A DNA stretch of 64,000 nucleotides, taken from SPCO01 sp964427285. Lineage in GTDB: Bacteria > Chloroflexota > Limnocylindria > Limnocylindrales > CSP1-4. This document shows, piece after piece, positions 36,242 through 45,740 of the stretch. The DNA is taken from NCBI GenBank assembly GCA_964427285.1, contig CAYRTS010000003.1, positions 1 through 64,000 on the forward strand, given 5' to 3'. Made by a program: the position numbers and the translations under genes. Numbering within the stretch: the first letter of the stretch is position 1; each line of letters opens with the position of its first letter. The notes beneath the pieces are model-generated. The model did no database searches. It saw only the letters and a list, made by a program, of their open reading frames with translations, and was not told the origin of the DNA.

Positions 36242-37201
36242 ATGACGACGCGTGGCCTCGAACTCGGCATGTACACCGATTCGGTCACCGATCACACCTT
36301 TGAGTCCGCCCTGGATCTGGCCGCTCGCGTCGGTGCGACCGGGATCGAGATCGCCACGGGCGGTCAATCGTCGGCGCCCCACCTGCGGATCGACGAACTG
36401 CTCTCTGACCGGAATGCGCGCGCGTCGTTCGCTTCGGCGTTCGCCAGTCGCGGTCTGCGCATCGCCGCCCTCAATTGCTCGGCGTGGCCGCTTCACCCGG
36501 TCCACGGCGCCCGGCACGTCGAACTGATCCGCTCGACCATTCGTCTGGCCGGCGAGCTTGGCATCCGCAAGATCGTGACGATGTCTGGCAACCCTGGCGA
36601 CGGCCCTGGGGCGACGGCGGTCAACTTCACGTGGTATCCATGGCCGGCCGATTCGATGGCATTGCTCGACCGTCAGTGGGCGGCGGCGATCGAGCTCTGG
36701 GGGGACCTCGGCGCGTATGCAGCGGCCCACGGCGTCGAGCAACTCGCGTTCGAGCTGCACCCGCTGCACCTCGTCTACAACGTCCCGACCCTGTTCAGGC
36801 TGCGCGAGGCGGTCGGTCCGATCATCGGTGCGAACGTGGATCCGTCACATCTGTTCTGGCAGGGGATGGACCCGCTTGCCGTGATCGGCGCACTGGGGTC
36901 GGCCGTCCATCACGTTCACCTCAAGGACACGCAGGTGGTGGCGGACCAGGTTGCGATCGCCGGGGTCCTCGACCAGCGCCCGTTTGACGTTCCCACGGAG
37001 CGGGCGTGGGTGTTCCGGACCGTCGGCAGCGTCCACGGGCCCGAGTTCTGGTCGGCCTTCCTCGCCGGGCTCGAGCGCGTCGGTTACGACGATGTGCTGG
37101 CGATCGAGAACGAGGACGCCAGCCTGTCCGCACAGGAAGGCGTCGAGCAGGCGGCTGCCTTTATGCGCCCCCTGCTCGCCGATCGACGCGCCCGGTCCTG
37201 A
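36242..37201 (+). CDS. Sugar phosphate isomerase/epimerase (TIM barrel, AP endonuclease 2 fold)
   Basis: 319 residues. Metal-site order typical of the family: GIEIATGG, Glu in LAFELHPLHLVYN, Asp/His in NVDPSHLFWQG, His in HHVHLKD and Glu in LAIENED. Members include IolE, IolI and IolO-type epimerases, so an inosose isomerase or keto-acid epimerase is likely, but the exact substrate cannot be read. Last gene of the transaldolase-iolB operon; it ends 15 bp from the convergent Gfo/Idh operon. Confidence 0.85.
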   Translation: MTTRGLELGMYTDSVTDHTFESALDLAARVGATGIEIATGGQSSAPHLRIDELLSDRNARASFASAFASRGLRIAALNCSAWPLHPVHGARHVELIRSTIRLAGELGIRKIVTMSGNPGDGPGATAVNFTWYPWPADSMALLDRQWAAAIELWGDLGAYAAAHGVEQLAFELHPLHLVYNVPTLFRLREAVGPIIGANVDPSHLFWQGMDPLAVIGALGSAVHHVHLKDTQVVADQVAIAGVLDQRPFDVPTERAWVFRTVGSVHGPEFWSAFLAGLERVGYDDVLAIENEDASLSAQEGVEQAAAFMRPLLADRRARS

Positions 37202-37216
37202 TTCGGACGACCGCGC

Positions 37217-38320
37217 CTACTCCGTCGCGCTCAGCTCGTCGATGCGGATCCGGCGTCCCTCGCGGGCCGAGGCGAGGATGGCGTCGCACAGGACGGCGGC
37301 GTGGTAGCCATCCTCGAACGTGGCCTGCTCCGCGGGCACCGGCCGACCCTCGATGACGGCCGCCAGGAAGTCGCGCCACTCATGCACGAAGCTGTGCTCC
37401 CAGCCGATCGTGTGGCCGGGCGGCCACCAGAGGCCCATGAACGGATGGTCCGGCTGGCTCACGAGCACGTCGCGGAAGCCGCCGGTTCGGTCGGCCTCGT
37501 CCGCACTGTAGAAGACATGCAGGCGATTGAGGTCCTCCATGTCCCACCACAGGGAGCCCAGCGTGCCGTTGAACTCGACGACCTGGCGTCCCTTCCAGCC
37601 CCACGCAACACGCGACACCTCGAGCGACGCGATCCCGCCGCCGCGCAGATCGATCGCGGCGACGTAGGCGTCCTCGACGTCCGGCCCGAACGAGGTCAGC
37701 TTCGCCGTCGTCGCCTGGACCGCCTCCGCCTCGCACCCGAGGTAGCGCAGGAAATCGACGATATGCGCGTAGTCCGTCACCGCCCGCGAGCCATTGTGCG
37801 GGCGGGACGGCGTGGTGCCGGCGGCGTGATCCTGCAGATAGACCGCGCGGAACTGCACCGCGTCGCCGAGCCTGCCGGACTCGATGAGCTCGCGGGCCAG
37901 CCGCATCGCGGGCACATACCGGTACTGGAAGCCACAGACCGCAGGCACGCCGGCGCGTGCGGCTGCGTCCATGAGCCGCCGGGCCTCGAACCGATCCGCG
38001 CCGAGGGGCTTCTCGCACAGGACCGGCTTGCCGAGCGCCAGCGCTGCCTCGGTCGCCTCCACGTGCGCCGAGGCGCCCATGAGGTTCGCCACGATGTGGA
38101 CGTCGGGATCGTTGACGACATCGGCCCAATCGGTCCTGAACCGGTCGATCCCGAGGTCGCGTGCCATGGCCTCACCTCGACCGCGATCGCGCGCCGACAG
38201 CGCGACAACCTCAACCGGTCTGGTGAGCGGCGCCAGATGGTCCAGGGTCCGGATCGCGTGGACATGCGCTCGGGTGATCCAGCCCGCGCCGAGGACGCCC
38301 ACGCCGAGACGATCAGTCAT
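37217..38320 (-). CDS. Gfo/Idh/MocA-family oxidoreductase
   Basis: 367 residues. NAD(P) fold GVGVLGAGWITRAHVHAI, catalytic Lys in LCEKPLGADRF, and C-terminal sheet domain with WDMEDLNRLHVFYSADE. Likely NAD-dependent oxidation of a cyclitol or sugar to a ketone. It overlaps the preceding dehydrogenase by 4 bp (ATGA). Last gene of a four-gene operon: aminotransferase and three dehydrogenases. Sequence differs clearly from the other three Gfo/Idh proteins, so they may act on different positions or stereoisomers. Confidence 0.9.
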   Translation of the reverse strand: MTDRLGVGVLGAGWITRAHVHAIRTLDHLAPLTRPVEVVALSARDRGRGEAMARDLGIDRFRTDWADVVNDPDVHIVANLMGASAHVEATEAALALGKPVLCEKPLGADRFEARRLMDAAARAGVPAVCGFQYRYVPAMRLARELIESGRLGDAVQFRAVYLQDHAAGTTPSRPHNGSRAVTDYAHIVDFLRYLGCEAEAVQATTAKLTSFGPDVEDAYVAAIDLRGGGIASLEVSRVAWGWKGRQVVEFNGTLGSLWWDMEDLNRLHVFYSADEADRTGGFRDVLVSQPDHPFMGLWWPPGHTIGWEHSFVHEWRDFLAAVIEGRPVPAEQATFEDGYHAAVLCDAILASAREGRRIRIDELSATE

Positions 38321-39345
38321 GCGTCGTCAACGGCGATCGGCCGCCCCTCGCGCATCGATCGTTCGGCAGCCAGGGCGATCCGCAGCGCGGCGAGGCTGTC
38401 CGCCCCGGTGATCTGAACGGGCGTGTCGTTGCCGATCGCCTGCGCGAACGCGCGCATCTCCGCTCTGTACGCGAGCTCGAAACGCAGGGCCCCTGCCCCC
38501 CAGCCGGCACCGACCGGCGAGGGGCCGGCCTCGCCCGACGCCGACCCACCACGCGGGATCACCGGCCGCGAGCCGATCGCGATCGTGCCGCGCTGACCGA
38601 CGATCTCGGTCCGTACGTCCTCGGCCAGGGCGCTGCGGGCAAGCTCGATCGAGCCGGTCGCCCCGCTCGCGAATCGGAGATTGATCACGGCGCTGTCGAC
38701 ATCGCCGACCGCCGCCAGCTCCGGGTAGGCGAGCGTCGATCCCCATGCCTGGACCTCGATCACCTCGTCGTCCATCAACCAGCGGGCGAGGTCGTACTCG
38801 TGGATGCCCATGTCCACGTGGATCCCCCCACTCACGGCCGGGTCCGCCTGGTCGGCTGGAGGGGGCCCTGGGTCGAACTGGAGGCTCTTGAACATGATGG
38901 GACGGCCGATCTGGCCGGCCACCAGTCGCGCGCGCCCACGCCGGTAGGCCGGGTCGAACCGGCGCATCAGGCCAATTTGGAGGCGGACTCCGGCGCTGGC
39001 GGCTTCGGCCATCGCGGTCTGGGTATCGGCGACGGTCAGCGCCAGTGGCTTCTCGCAAAACAGATCGCGGCCGGCGGCGGCGACCTGGCGCACCACCTCG
39101 AGGTGATGGCGCGACGAGACAGCGATGACGACACCGTGCAGACCGGGCAGCTTCGCGAGCTCGGCGGCCGAGCTGACGACGGTGTCGACCCCGAGGTCGC
39201 CGGCCAGCCGCCGCGCCGCATCGACATTGATGTCGGCGATGCCCACCAGCCGCGCCTCGGGCACGTCGTGCGCAATCACGCGGGCCAGGATGGAGCCCAT
39301 CCGCCCGATACCGACCACCCCGAGCCCGATCTTCGCGGCGGTCAC
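38317..39345 (-). CDS. Gfo/Idh/MocA-family dehydrogenase, inositol 2-dehydrogenase (IolG)-like
   Basis: 342 residues. KIGLGVVGIGRMGSILARVI, FCEKPLALTVADTQ, and LQIGLMRRFDPAYRRG, the last being the strong IolG-like element, followed by GGIHVDMGIHEYDLARWLM with the catalytic Asp/His pair. Best candidate in the window for oxidising myo-inositol (or scyllo-inositol) to 2-keto-inositol, the IolE substrate. ATGA overlaps at both ends tie it to its neighbours. Confidence 0.88.
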   Translation of the reverse strand: MTAAKIGLGVVGIGRMGSILARVIAHDVPEARLVGIADINVDAARRLAGDLGVDTVVSSAAELAKLPGLHGVVIAVSSRHHLEVVRQVAAAGRDLFCEKPLALTVADTQTAMAEAASAGVRLQIGLMRRFDPAYRRGRARLVAGQIGRPIMFKSLQFDPGPPPADQADPAVSGGIHVDMGIHEYDLARWLMDDEVIEVQAWGSTLAYPELAAVGDVDSAVINLRFASGATGSIELARSALAEDVRTEIVGQRGTIAIGSRPVIPRGGSASGEAGPSPVGAGWGAGALRFELAYRAEMRAFAQAIGNDTPVQITGADSLAALRIALAAERSMREGRPIAVDDA

Positions 39346-40406
39346 GCTCGAACCTCCGACATGATCTGGGCCGAGCCGGTGGACGCCGCCTGTTCAGCCG
39401 CCTCGAGGACCGCCAGGACCGCCAGCGAATCGGCCGGGTCGACCGGCACCGGGCCATCGCCTCGAATGGCGTCGCGCATCAGCTCATAGAACGTGCGATA
39501 CCGGCCGGGTTCTGTCGGGACGCGGCTGACGGACCCGTTCATCCGGGACAATCGCCCGAAGCGTTCCGGCGGCTCCTCTCCGAAGCCTGGTTCGCTCGGG
39601 CGCATCCCGCCCACGAGCTGCTCCTCCTGCACGTCGAGGTCCTCCTTCACATACTCCCCGGCCAGGCCTCGGACGCGGAGCCGCGGGCCCACGTGCGAGG
39701 CGATCAGCGATGTCCAAAGTCGCGATCGGACGCCATTCGCGTGGTCGATCGCGATGAACACGGAATCCTCCACCGCTGTTCCGGGCCGACGACGATCGAC
39801 CTGGGCCCACACACGCCGCGCCGGCCCGAAGAGAATCAGGCTCTGGTCGACGAGGTGGGAGCCCAGGTCTCGGAGCGGGCCACCGGCCTCGAGGGCCGAC
39901 TCGCGCCATTCGGGGCCAACCGGACTCAACCGCTCGAATCGCGCTTCGAGGCTGTCGATCGATCCCAGGGTGTCCTCGGCGATCAGCCGGCTGAGCGTCA
40001 TGAATTCGCCGTCCCAGCGACGGTTCTGGAAGACGGATAGCAGGCGACCCGCTGTCGTGGCCGCCTCGATCATGCGTTCTGCCTCGGCGACGTCCATCGC
40101 GATCGGCTTGTCGACGACGACATGCCGGCCGGTCGCGAACGCCTGACATGCGATCGCAAGGTGCGTGCGGTTGGGCGTCGCGACAACCACGAGGTCGATG
40201 TCAGAGCGGTCGAGCAGCTCCTCGACGCCTCCGACGACTTCCGCGCCGGGGTACTCCGCTGCAGCCCGAGCCGCGCGCCCCGGATCCGACGTGGCGACGA
40301 CCGCCAGATGGAGCCCATCGACCGCGTCGATGAATGGCGCATGGAACGAGCGCCCCGCGAGGCCGTAGCCGACGAGCCCAACCCGGATCCCACCGCGCGG
40401 TGTCAC
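39342..40406 (-). CDS. Gfo/Idh/MocA-family dehydrogenase, YdgJ/IolW-like
   Basis: 354 residues. VGLVGYGLAGRSFHAPFI, VVDKPIAMDVAEAERM and the block SVFQNRRWDGEFMTL, which are characteristic of the YdgJ/scyllo-inositol dehydrogenase (IolW, IolX) branch. It probably interconverts a scyllo-cyclitol and its ketone with NAD(P). It starts 2 bp after the aminotransferase stop. Substrate assignment is by branch only. Confidence 0.88.
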   Translation of the reverse strand: MTPRGGIRVGLVGYGLAGRSFHAPFIDAVDGLHLAVVATSDPGRAARAAAEYPGAEVVGGVEELLDRSDIDLVVVATPNRTHLAIACQAFATGRHVVVDKPIAMDVAEAERMIEAATTAGRLLSVFQNRRWDGEFMTLSRLIAEDTLGSIDSLEARFERLSPVGPEWRESALEAGGPLRDLGSHLVDQSLILFGPARRVWAQVDRRRPGTAVEDSVFIAIDHANGVRSRLWTSLIASHVGPRLRVRGLAGEYVKEDLDVQEEQLVGGMRPSEPGFGEEPPERFGRLSRMNGSVSRVPTEPGRYRTFYELMRDAIRGDGPVPVDPADSLAVLAVLEAAEQAASTGSAQIMSEVRA

Positions 40407-40408
40407 GG

Positions 40409-41650
40409 TCAGCCGGCCAGGTACTTGGCGGCCACCTCGGCGAATTGTGCCGCGCGGGCACGCGCGACATCCCCGTCGTCGCGCATGCGCAGACCGAACG
40501 GGGCGAGGTTCGCGTCGGACACGCCGATGCCAAAGCTGATCGAGCGCTCCAACAAGGCGTCCGTACGGGGCAGCATGCCCTGCCGATAGTCGACCGCCTG
40601 GTCATTGCTGCAACGACAGTCGAACGGGCAGCCCTTGCCGGTTACGGTGCGCTTCTCGAGCACGTGCTCCATGTGCGTGTAGACATGCCAGCCGGATTCG
40701 GAGAGCGTGATCGACCCGATCTCGGCCGCGATGTCGTGGGCGATCTCGGCCGTCGGGAGGATGACCACGCAGTGCGTCGCCACGTCGCCATCGGGGTCCG
40801 TCAGTTCGCGGAACTCAACACCTGGCAGCGCCGACAGCGCGGACTTGACGATCGCCTTGTTGGCTCGCAGATGGGTCCGAATCATGTCCAGCCTTCTGAG
40901 CTGGGCCAGCAGGACCGCGCCGGACAGTTCCGTCATCCGAAAGTTCATGCCAAGGAACGGGCGCGTCGCGTACTTCGAACCGAGGCGGTCCGGCGCATGG
41001 CCCTGGTCGTGCATCGCGAAGCAGCGGCCATACAGGCTCTCGTCATCGGTGACGATCATGCCGCCGTCGCCGCAGGTGATCGTCTTGTACTCGTTGAAGC
41101 TGAACGCCCCGATCGTCCCGATGCCACCGACGCCGCGTCCACCGTACGATGCACCGAAGGCCTGTGCGCAGTCCTCGACGAGGGCGATCCCGTGCCGATC
41201 CGCGACCGCCTTCAACTCGTTCAGCCGAGCTGGGGCGCCGAGCATGTGCACGACGATGATCGCCTTGGTCCGCGATGTGATCCGGGCTTCCACGTCGACC
41301 GGGTCCAGGTTGAACGTCCGGTCGATCTCGGCGAAGACCGGGACGGCGCGGGCGTAGACCACGGCCGAGATCGTGGCCACGAACGTGAACCCGGGCACGA
41401 TGACCTCGTCGCCGGGGCCGATGCCAAGACCCAGCAGCGCGAGCCACAGGCCACCCGACCCGCCGGCGCTGAGCCCGAGACCGTATCGGACGCCTGCGAG
41501 TGCGGCGACCTGTTGCTCCACCCGGCGACATTTCGCACCAAAGGCAGGGTCGTCCGACGGCCCGTACCGGCTCAGGTACCGACTCGTCAAGACCTCGAGG
41601 ACTTCGGCGATCTCGTCGTCGCCGATCAGCTCCACACCAGGCCCGGGCAT
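40409..41650 (-). CDS. DegT/DnrJ/EryC1-type PLP aminotransferase
   Basis: 413 residues from ATG 41650. PLP elements: LSAGGSGGLWLALLGLG, VEDCAQAFGASYGG, and the Schiff-base Lys in FSFNEYKTITCGDGG. Members include L-glutamine:scyllo-inosose aminotransferases of aminocyclitol pathways. The reaction is reversible, so here it may remove an amino group from an amino-cyclitol to give inosose. It carries a Cys-rich GCPFDCRC in the C-terminal part. Closely similar to the gene at 57440. Promoter-proximal gene of the operon; a LacI-type palindrome lies 17-30 bp upstream. Confidence 0.9.
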   Translation of the reverse strand: MPGPGVELIGDDEIAEVLEVLTSRYLSRYGPSDDPAFGAKCRRVEQQVAALAGVRYGLGLSAGGSGGLWLALLGLGIGPGDEVIVPGFTFVATISAVVYARAVPVFAEIDRTFNLDPVDVEARITSRTKAIIVVHMLGAPARLNELKAVADRHGIALVEDCAQAFGASYGGRGVGGIGTIGAFSFNEYKTITCGDGGMIVTDDESLYGRCFAMHDQGHAPDRLGSKYATRPFLGMNFRMTELSGAVLLAQLRRLDMIRTHLRANKAIVKSALSALPGVEFRELTDPDGDVATHCVVILPTAEIAHDIAAEIGSITLSESGWHVYTHMEHVLEKRTVTGKGCPFDCRCSNDQAVDYRQGMLPRTDALLERSISFGIGVSDANLAPFGLRMRDDGDVARARAAQFAEVAAKYLAG

Positions 41651-41666
41651 GCGCGCCTCCAATCTG

Positions 41667-41680
41667 TGCAAGCGATTGCA
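41667..41680. promoter_or_regulatory. LacI-type operator in the divergent aminotransferase/iolE promoter region
   Basis: TGCAA-GCGA-TTGCA, a perfect 14-bp palindrome with the central CG usual in LacI/GalR operators. It lies in the 127-bp gap between the divergent starts at 41650 and 41778. Similar sites occur at 54303, 56274, 57407 and 59780. Confidence 0.7.
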
Positions 41681-41777
41681 TAGCACCGTATCAGTCCGAT
41701 ATCATGAGCGTCAACCCAGCCGTCGCCGACGTGCCAGCGGGCCGTGCGACGCATCAGGAGTGAGCTGAGGAGATCGT

Positions 41778-42668
41778 GTGACCGACCTGCTCGAACGCGT
41801 CGCAGGGGCGCCGATCACATGGGGCGTGGACGAATCGCCTGGCTGGGGCCACCTCATGGGCCGGGATCGAGTCCTGGCCGAGATGTCGGCATCCGGGCTG
41901 ATGGCCACGGAGCTCGGTCCCGACGGCTACCTGCCGTCAGACCCGGGCGAATTGCGCGACTACCTGGCCCGCTATGACATGAGCATCGTCGGCGGCTTCG
42001 TGCCCGCGCTGCTGTACCGGCCCGACCGGCTGGAGGCCGAGCTCGAATACGTGGTCCGGGCATCGCGGCAGCTTGCCGCCACGGGGTCGAAGGTGCTCGT
42101 GCTTGGGCCCTCCTCCCACCACGACGGGTATGACACGCGCATCGAGATGGGCGACGACGAGTGGGCGATCTTTCTGGCCAACCTCCGACGCGTCGAGGAG
42201 ATCGCCGACGACGCCGGGCTCAAGACGGCCCTGCATCCACATTGGGCCATGGCGATCGAGGACGGCAGCGACGTCGAGCGGCTGCTGGACGCGTCCGATG
42301 TGGGGCTGTGCATCGACACCGGACATCTGTACCTTGCCGGGACCGACCCGGTCGATGTGGCCCGGATGGCGACCGGCCGGGTGTTGCACGTGCACCTCAA
42401 GGATGTCGATCGCGCCCTGGCCGAGCGCGTGCGCAACGGCGAGGTCCTCTTCAGGCAGGCGGTGATCGATGGGCTGTTCACGCCCCTTGGCGCGGGAGGG
42501 GTGGATATCGGAGGCGTGATCCGGACCCTCGAGCGTGACGGCTTCCGCGGCTGGTACGTCCTCGAACACGACGTCGTGCTGGGCGCCGAGCCGGCAGCGG
42601 GCGCCGGTCCGCTGGTGGACGCGGTCGAGAGCGTCGCGTTCCTGCGCCAGCTGGCCGCGACCCTCTGA
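41778..42668 (+). CDS. iolE: Inosose dehydratase-like (IolE) TIM-barrel protein
   Basis: 296 residues from GTG 41778 with GAGGAG upstream. N-terminus APITWGVDESPGWGHLM closely follows the IolE pattern (APINWG...PGWG). Metal ligands: ALHPHWAMAIE, LCIDTGHLYLAGTDP, LHVHLKDVD, and Glu in WYVLEHDVV. It would dehydrate 2-keto-myo-inositol to 3D-trihydroxycyclohexane-1,2-dione, the IolD substrate. First gene of a seven-gene plus-strand operon. A related epimerase function cannot be excluded. Confidence 0.85.
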   Translation: MTDLLERVAGAPITWGVDESPGWGHLMGRDRVLAEMSASGLMATELGPDGYLPSDPGELRDYLARYDMSIVGGFVPALLYRPDRLEAELEYVVRASRQLAATGSKVLVLGPSSHHDGYDTRIEMGDDEWAIFLANLRRVEEIADDAGLKTALHPHWAMAIEDGSDVERLLDASDVGLCIDTGHLYLAGTDPVDVARMATGRVLHVHLKDVDRALAERVRNGEVLFRQAVIDGLFTPLGAGGVDIGGVIRTLERDGFRGWYVLEHDVVLGAEPAAGAGPLVDAVESVAFLRQLAATL

Positions 42669-42681
42669 GCGGCCGTCGGTC

Positions 42682-43572
42682 GTGAAGGGGCAGCAGGTCG
42701 AGTGCGTGGTCCCGGCGCGAGCCGCGCTCGGGGAGTGCCCATTGTGGAGCGATCTCGAGGCGTGCCTCTACTGGGTCGACATCGATGGTCGGGCCATTCA
42801 CCGCTACGACCCAACGACGGGCGTCGATGAGCAACGAACGGTCCCGGGGCGCCCGGGGTCGATCGCCTTGACGGCGGAAGCCGGCAGCCTCCTCGTCGCG
42901 ATCGAGCACGCCCTGGGGTTCTTCGACTGGAAATCGGGGTCATACGATCAGTGGATCGGCCTCGAGCCTCCGGGCACGGGGAACAGGCTCAACGATGGGC
43001 ACTGCGACCGGGCCGGGCGGTTCTGGGTGGGGAGCATGTTCGATCCCGCGTCCGCGGGCCGGTTCACAGGGTCCCTCCATCGGGTGGATGCCAATGGAGA
43101 GGTCGCGACCGTGCGATCCGGGGTCGGCGTGGCCAATGGCCTCGCCTTCTCGCCAGATGGCACCACGATGTACTTCGCGGATACGCTGCTGGACACCGTG
43201 TGGGCGTTCGACTACGACCTGGCTTCCGGGGAGGCGTCCAACGAACGCGTGTTCCTCGACTTCGCCGATCTCCCCGGCCGACCCGACGGGGCGTGTGTCG
43301 ACGCGGACGGCTGCTACTGGATCGCGTGCGCCTATGGCTGGGCCGTGCTCCGGATCACGCCGAAGGGCGAGATCGATCGCCGGATCGACCTCCCGGTCGA
43401 GATCCCGACCATGCCCGCGTTCGGCGGCCCGGACATGTCCACATTGTTCATCACCTCGATCGGGGAGCGGGCCTCGCGGCCGAGCGCTCCGGGCCAGCGC
43501 GATGCGGGCGGCCTCTTTGCGATCGAGACCGGCGTGCGTGGCCTGGTCGAGCCGCGCTTCGGTGTCACCTGA
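42682..43572 (+). CDS. SMP-30/gluconolactonase-family lactonase
   Basis: 296 residues from GTG 42682. Six-bladed propeller signatures: LGECPLWSDLEACLYWVDID, NRLNDGHCDRAGRFWVGSM, VGVANGLAFSPDGTTMYFAD, RPDGACVDADGCYWIACAYG. The Glu, Asn and Asp calcium ligands are present. It would hydrolyse a sugar or cyclitol-derived lactone. It starts 13 bp after iolE. In the classical inositol route no lactone occurs, so this points to a branch or a modified substrate. Confidence 0.9.
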   Translation: MKGQQVECVVPARAALGECPLWSDLEACLYWVDIDGRAIHRYDPTTGVDEQRTVPGRPGSIALTAEAGSLLVAIEHALGFFDWKSGSYDQWIGLEPPGTGNRLNDGHCDRAGRFWVGSMFDPASAGRFTGSLHRVDANGEVATVRSGVGVANGLAFSPDGTTMYFADTLLDTVWAFDYDLASGEASNERVFLDFADLPGRPDGACVDADGCYWIACAYGWAVLRITPKGEIDRRIDLPVEIPTMPAFGGPDMSTLFITSIGERASRPSAPGQRDAGGLFAIETGVRGLVEPRFGVT

Positions 43573-43591
43573 TGACTCGGAGGGCCCCCGC

Positions 43592-44557
43592 ATGACGTCC
43601 AGCGAGCTGCCGCGGGTGTGGTTCGAACGCGTGATCCCGCCCGGGCTCGCGGGAGAGGTCGCCGCCGTCGCGATCGTGCTCGGTCCATCCACGGCCGACG
43701 ACCCGTTCGCGGGCCTGGCGAGCGCCCGGGCCGCGGTCGCCTCGAACCTGCGCTACGACGCGGGGCTGATGGACCACGCCCCAAACCTGCGGGTCATCGC
43801 CCGGACAGGCATCGGCTACGACCTGGTCGACGTGGCCGAGGCCACCCGGCGCGGGATCGCGGTCTGCAACACGCCCGATGGGCCAACGATTTCGACCGCC
43901 GAGCACACGGTCGCCCTGATCCTGATGGTCGCCAAGAACGTCAAACGGGCCGAATCGGAGCTCCGCGCAGGCATCGGCGGCTACTACGCCAGACACGCTG
44001 CGATCGAGCTGGATGGCAAGGTGCTGGGTCTCGTCGGGTTCGGTCGTATCGCGCGTCGCGTGGCCTCGGTCTGTGACGGCCTTGGGATGCGTGTGATGGC
44101 TTTTGACCCGTTGCTGCCCACCAGCGCCTTTCCGCCCGGGGTGGTTCGTGCTGAGTCCCTGGAGCAGCTCCTCAGCGAGGCCGACGTCGTGTCGGTCCAC
44201 GTGCCGCTGGTCGACGATACTCGCGCCATGTTCGGGGAGGTCGCGTTCAGCCAGATGAAGGCGGGAGCCGTGTTCGTCAACGCCGCGCGCGGTGGGCTCG
44301 TCGACGGGGACGCGCTGCTCGCGGCACTCGATGCGGGCCGACTCTTCGGTGCCGGTCTGGACGTCACCGACCCCGAGCCGCTGCCGGCCGACCACCCGCT
44401 TCTGCAGCGCGATGATGTCGTGGTCACGCCGCATGTCGCGTCGGCGACAGCGGACGGCAGGGTGCGCATCTTCCGGGCCGCACTCGAGCAGGTCATCGAT
44501 GGTTTGGCGGGGCGCCGTCCGGCCCATCTCGTCAATCCCGAGGTCTGGGACCGATGA
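43592..44557 (+). CDS. D-2-hydroxyacid dehydrogenase (SerA/GhrB-like)
   Basis: 321 residues. NAD fold GLVGFGRIARRVASVCDG; catalytic Arg in NAARGGLVDGDAL, Glu in DVTDPEPLPADHP and His in TPHVASATADG, so all three active-site residues are present. It reduces or oxidises a 2-keto/2-hydroxy acid, such as a hydroxypyruvate- or tartronate-level product of the pathway. GGAGG lies 9 bases before the ATG; the stop overlaps the next gene by 4 bp. Confidence 0.92.
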   Translation: MTSSELPRVWFERVIPPGLAGEVAAVAIVLGPSTADDPFAGLASARAAVASNLRYDAGLMDHAPNLRVIARTGIGYDLVDVAEATRRGIAVCNTPDGPTISTAEHTVALILMVAKNVKRAESELRAGIGGYYARHAAIELDGKVLGLVGFGRIARRVASVCDGLGMRVMAFDPLLPTSAFPPGVVRAESLEQLLSEADVVSVHVPLVDDTRAMFGEVAFSQMKAGAVFVNAARGGLVDGDALLAALDAGRLFGAGLDVTDPEPLPADHPLLQRDDVVVTPHVASATADGRVRIFRAALEQVIDGLAGRRPAHLVNPEVWDR

Positions 44558-45729
44558 CGACATCGATCGGGATCGGGGTGGTCGGCTTTGGCTGGATGGG
44601 CCAGGCCCACGCGCGTGCGTACCGGAACATACCCGTGTACTTCCCGGAGAGTGGCCTGAGGCCACGGCTCGTCGCCGTCGCCGACAATGTCCCCGCCCGT
44701 GTCGCACTGGCCACGGAGAACTTCGGTTTCGCCAGCGGGGTGGCCGACTGGCGGGATCTGCTCGATCGCGACGACATCGACGTCATCGACATCACCGCCC
44801 CCAACGCCCTCCACCGGGAGATCGCCGTTGCCGCCGCGGCGGCGGGCAAGCCGATCGCCTGTGAGAAGCCGGTCGGGATCGACCCAGCCGACACGGCCGT
44901 CATGGAACGGGCCGCCCGCACGGCCGGAGTCATCACCGGCTGCGGCTACAACTACCGCTGGGCGCCGCTCGTGCAATACACCCGCCAGCTCATCAGGGAG
45001 GGGCGCCTCGGCGAGCTGACACACTACCGGGGTCGATTTTTCTCGATGTACGGACGCGACCGGCTCGGCGTGCTGTCATGGCGCTACCTCCAGGAGGAGG
45101 CCGGCTATGGCGTGTTGAGCGACATCATGTCCCACACCATCGACATGGCGCAGCACCTCGCCGGCCCGATCGCCCGCGTCGTTGCGGTCCGGCATACCTT
45201 CGTCAGGGAGCGCCCACTCCCCCGGGCCGGAACCACCACGCACTATGCTCGCGGCGCGGTGGGCGACCCAACCGGCCGGGTGACCAACGAGGACTACGTG
45301 GGTGCGCTGGTCGAGTTCGAAAACGGTGCTCGTGGCACGCTCGAATCGGATCGCTCGATCTTCGGACCGCAGAGCTCGATGGCGTTCGAGTTGAACGGCT
45401 CGAAGGGTGCCGCATCCTGGGATCACGAGAAACTGAACCAGCTCCAGCTGTACCTCCCCGAGGAACAGCCCAACGACGGATTTCTCGAGGTCCTCGCGGG
45501 CGACGCGTTCCCGCATCACGGCAACATCGTTCCGGGGTCCGGCAATTCGATCGGCTTTGAGGACCTCAAGACGATCGAAGCGTTCGAGTTCCTCAAGTCG
45601 GTGGCCGCGGGACGTCAGCACAGCCCCGGCTTCGGCGATGCCCTGGCAAACGCGTCCGTCGCCGCGGCGATGATCCGCTCCTGGGCATCGGAACGCTGGG
45701 AAGACGTCGTCAGCCTGCGCATCGACTAA
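44554..45729 (+). CDS. Gfo/Idh/MocA-family oxidoreductase
   Basis: 391 residues. GVVGFGWMGQAHARAYR, ACEKPVGIDPADTA, GCGYNYRWAPLVQYT and YGVLSDIMSHTIDMAQHLAG. Longer than its paralogues, with an extra loop around GRFFSMYGRDRLGVLSWRYL. Fourth Gfo/Idh protein of the island. It starts inside the stop of the hydroxyacid dehydrogenase (ATGA), so it is tightly coupled. Substrate likely a cyclitol or hexose derivative. Confidence 0.9.
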   Translation: MTTSIGIGVVGFGWMGQAHARAYRNIPVYFPESGLRPRLVAVADNVPARVALATENFGFASGVADWRDLLDRDDIDVIDITAPNALHREIAVAAAAAGKPIACEKPVGIDPADTAVMERAARTAGVITGCGYNYRWAPLVQYTRQLIREGRLGELTHYRGRFFSMYGRDRLGVLSWRYLQEEAGYGVLSDIMSHTIDMAQHLAGPIARVVAVRHTFVRERPLPRAGTTTHYARGAVGDPTGRVTNEDYVGALVEFENGARGTLESDRSIFGPQSSMAFELNGSKGAASWDHEKLNQLQLYLPEEQPNDGFLEVLAGDAFPHHGNIVPGSGNSIGFEDLKTIEAFEFLKSVAAGRQHSPGFGDALANASVAAAMIRSWASERWEDVVSLRID

Positions 45730-45740
45730 CGAGGGCACCC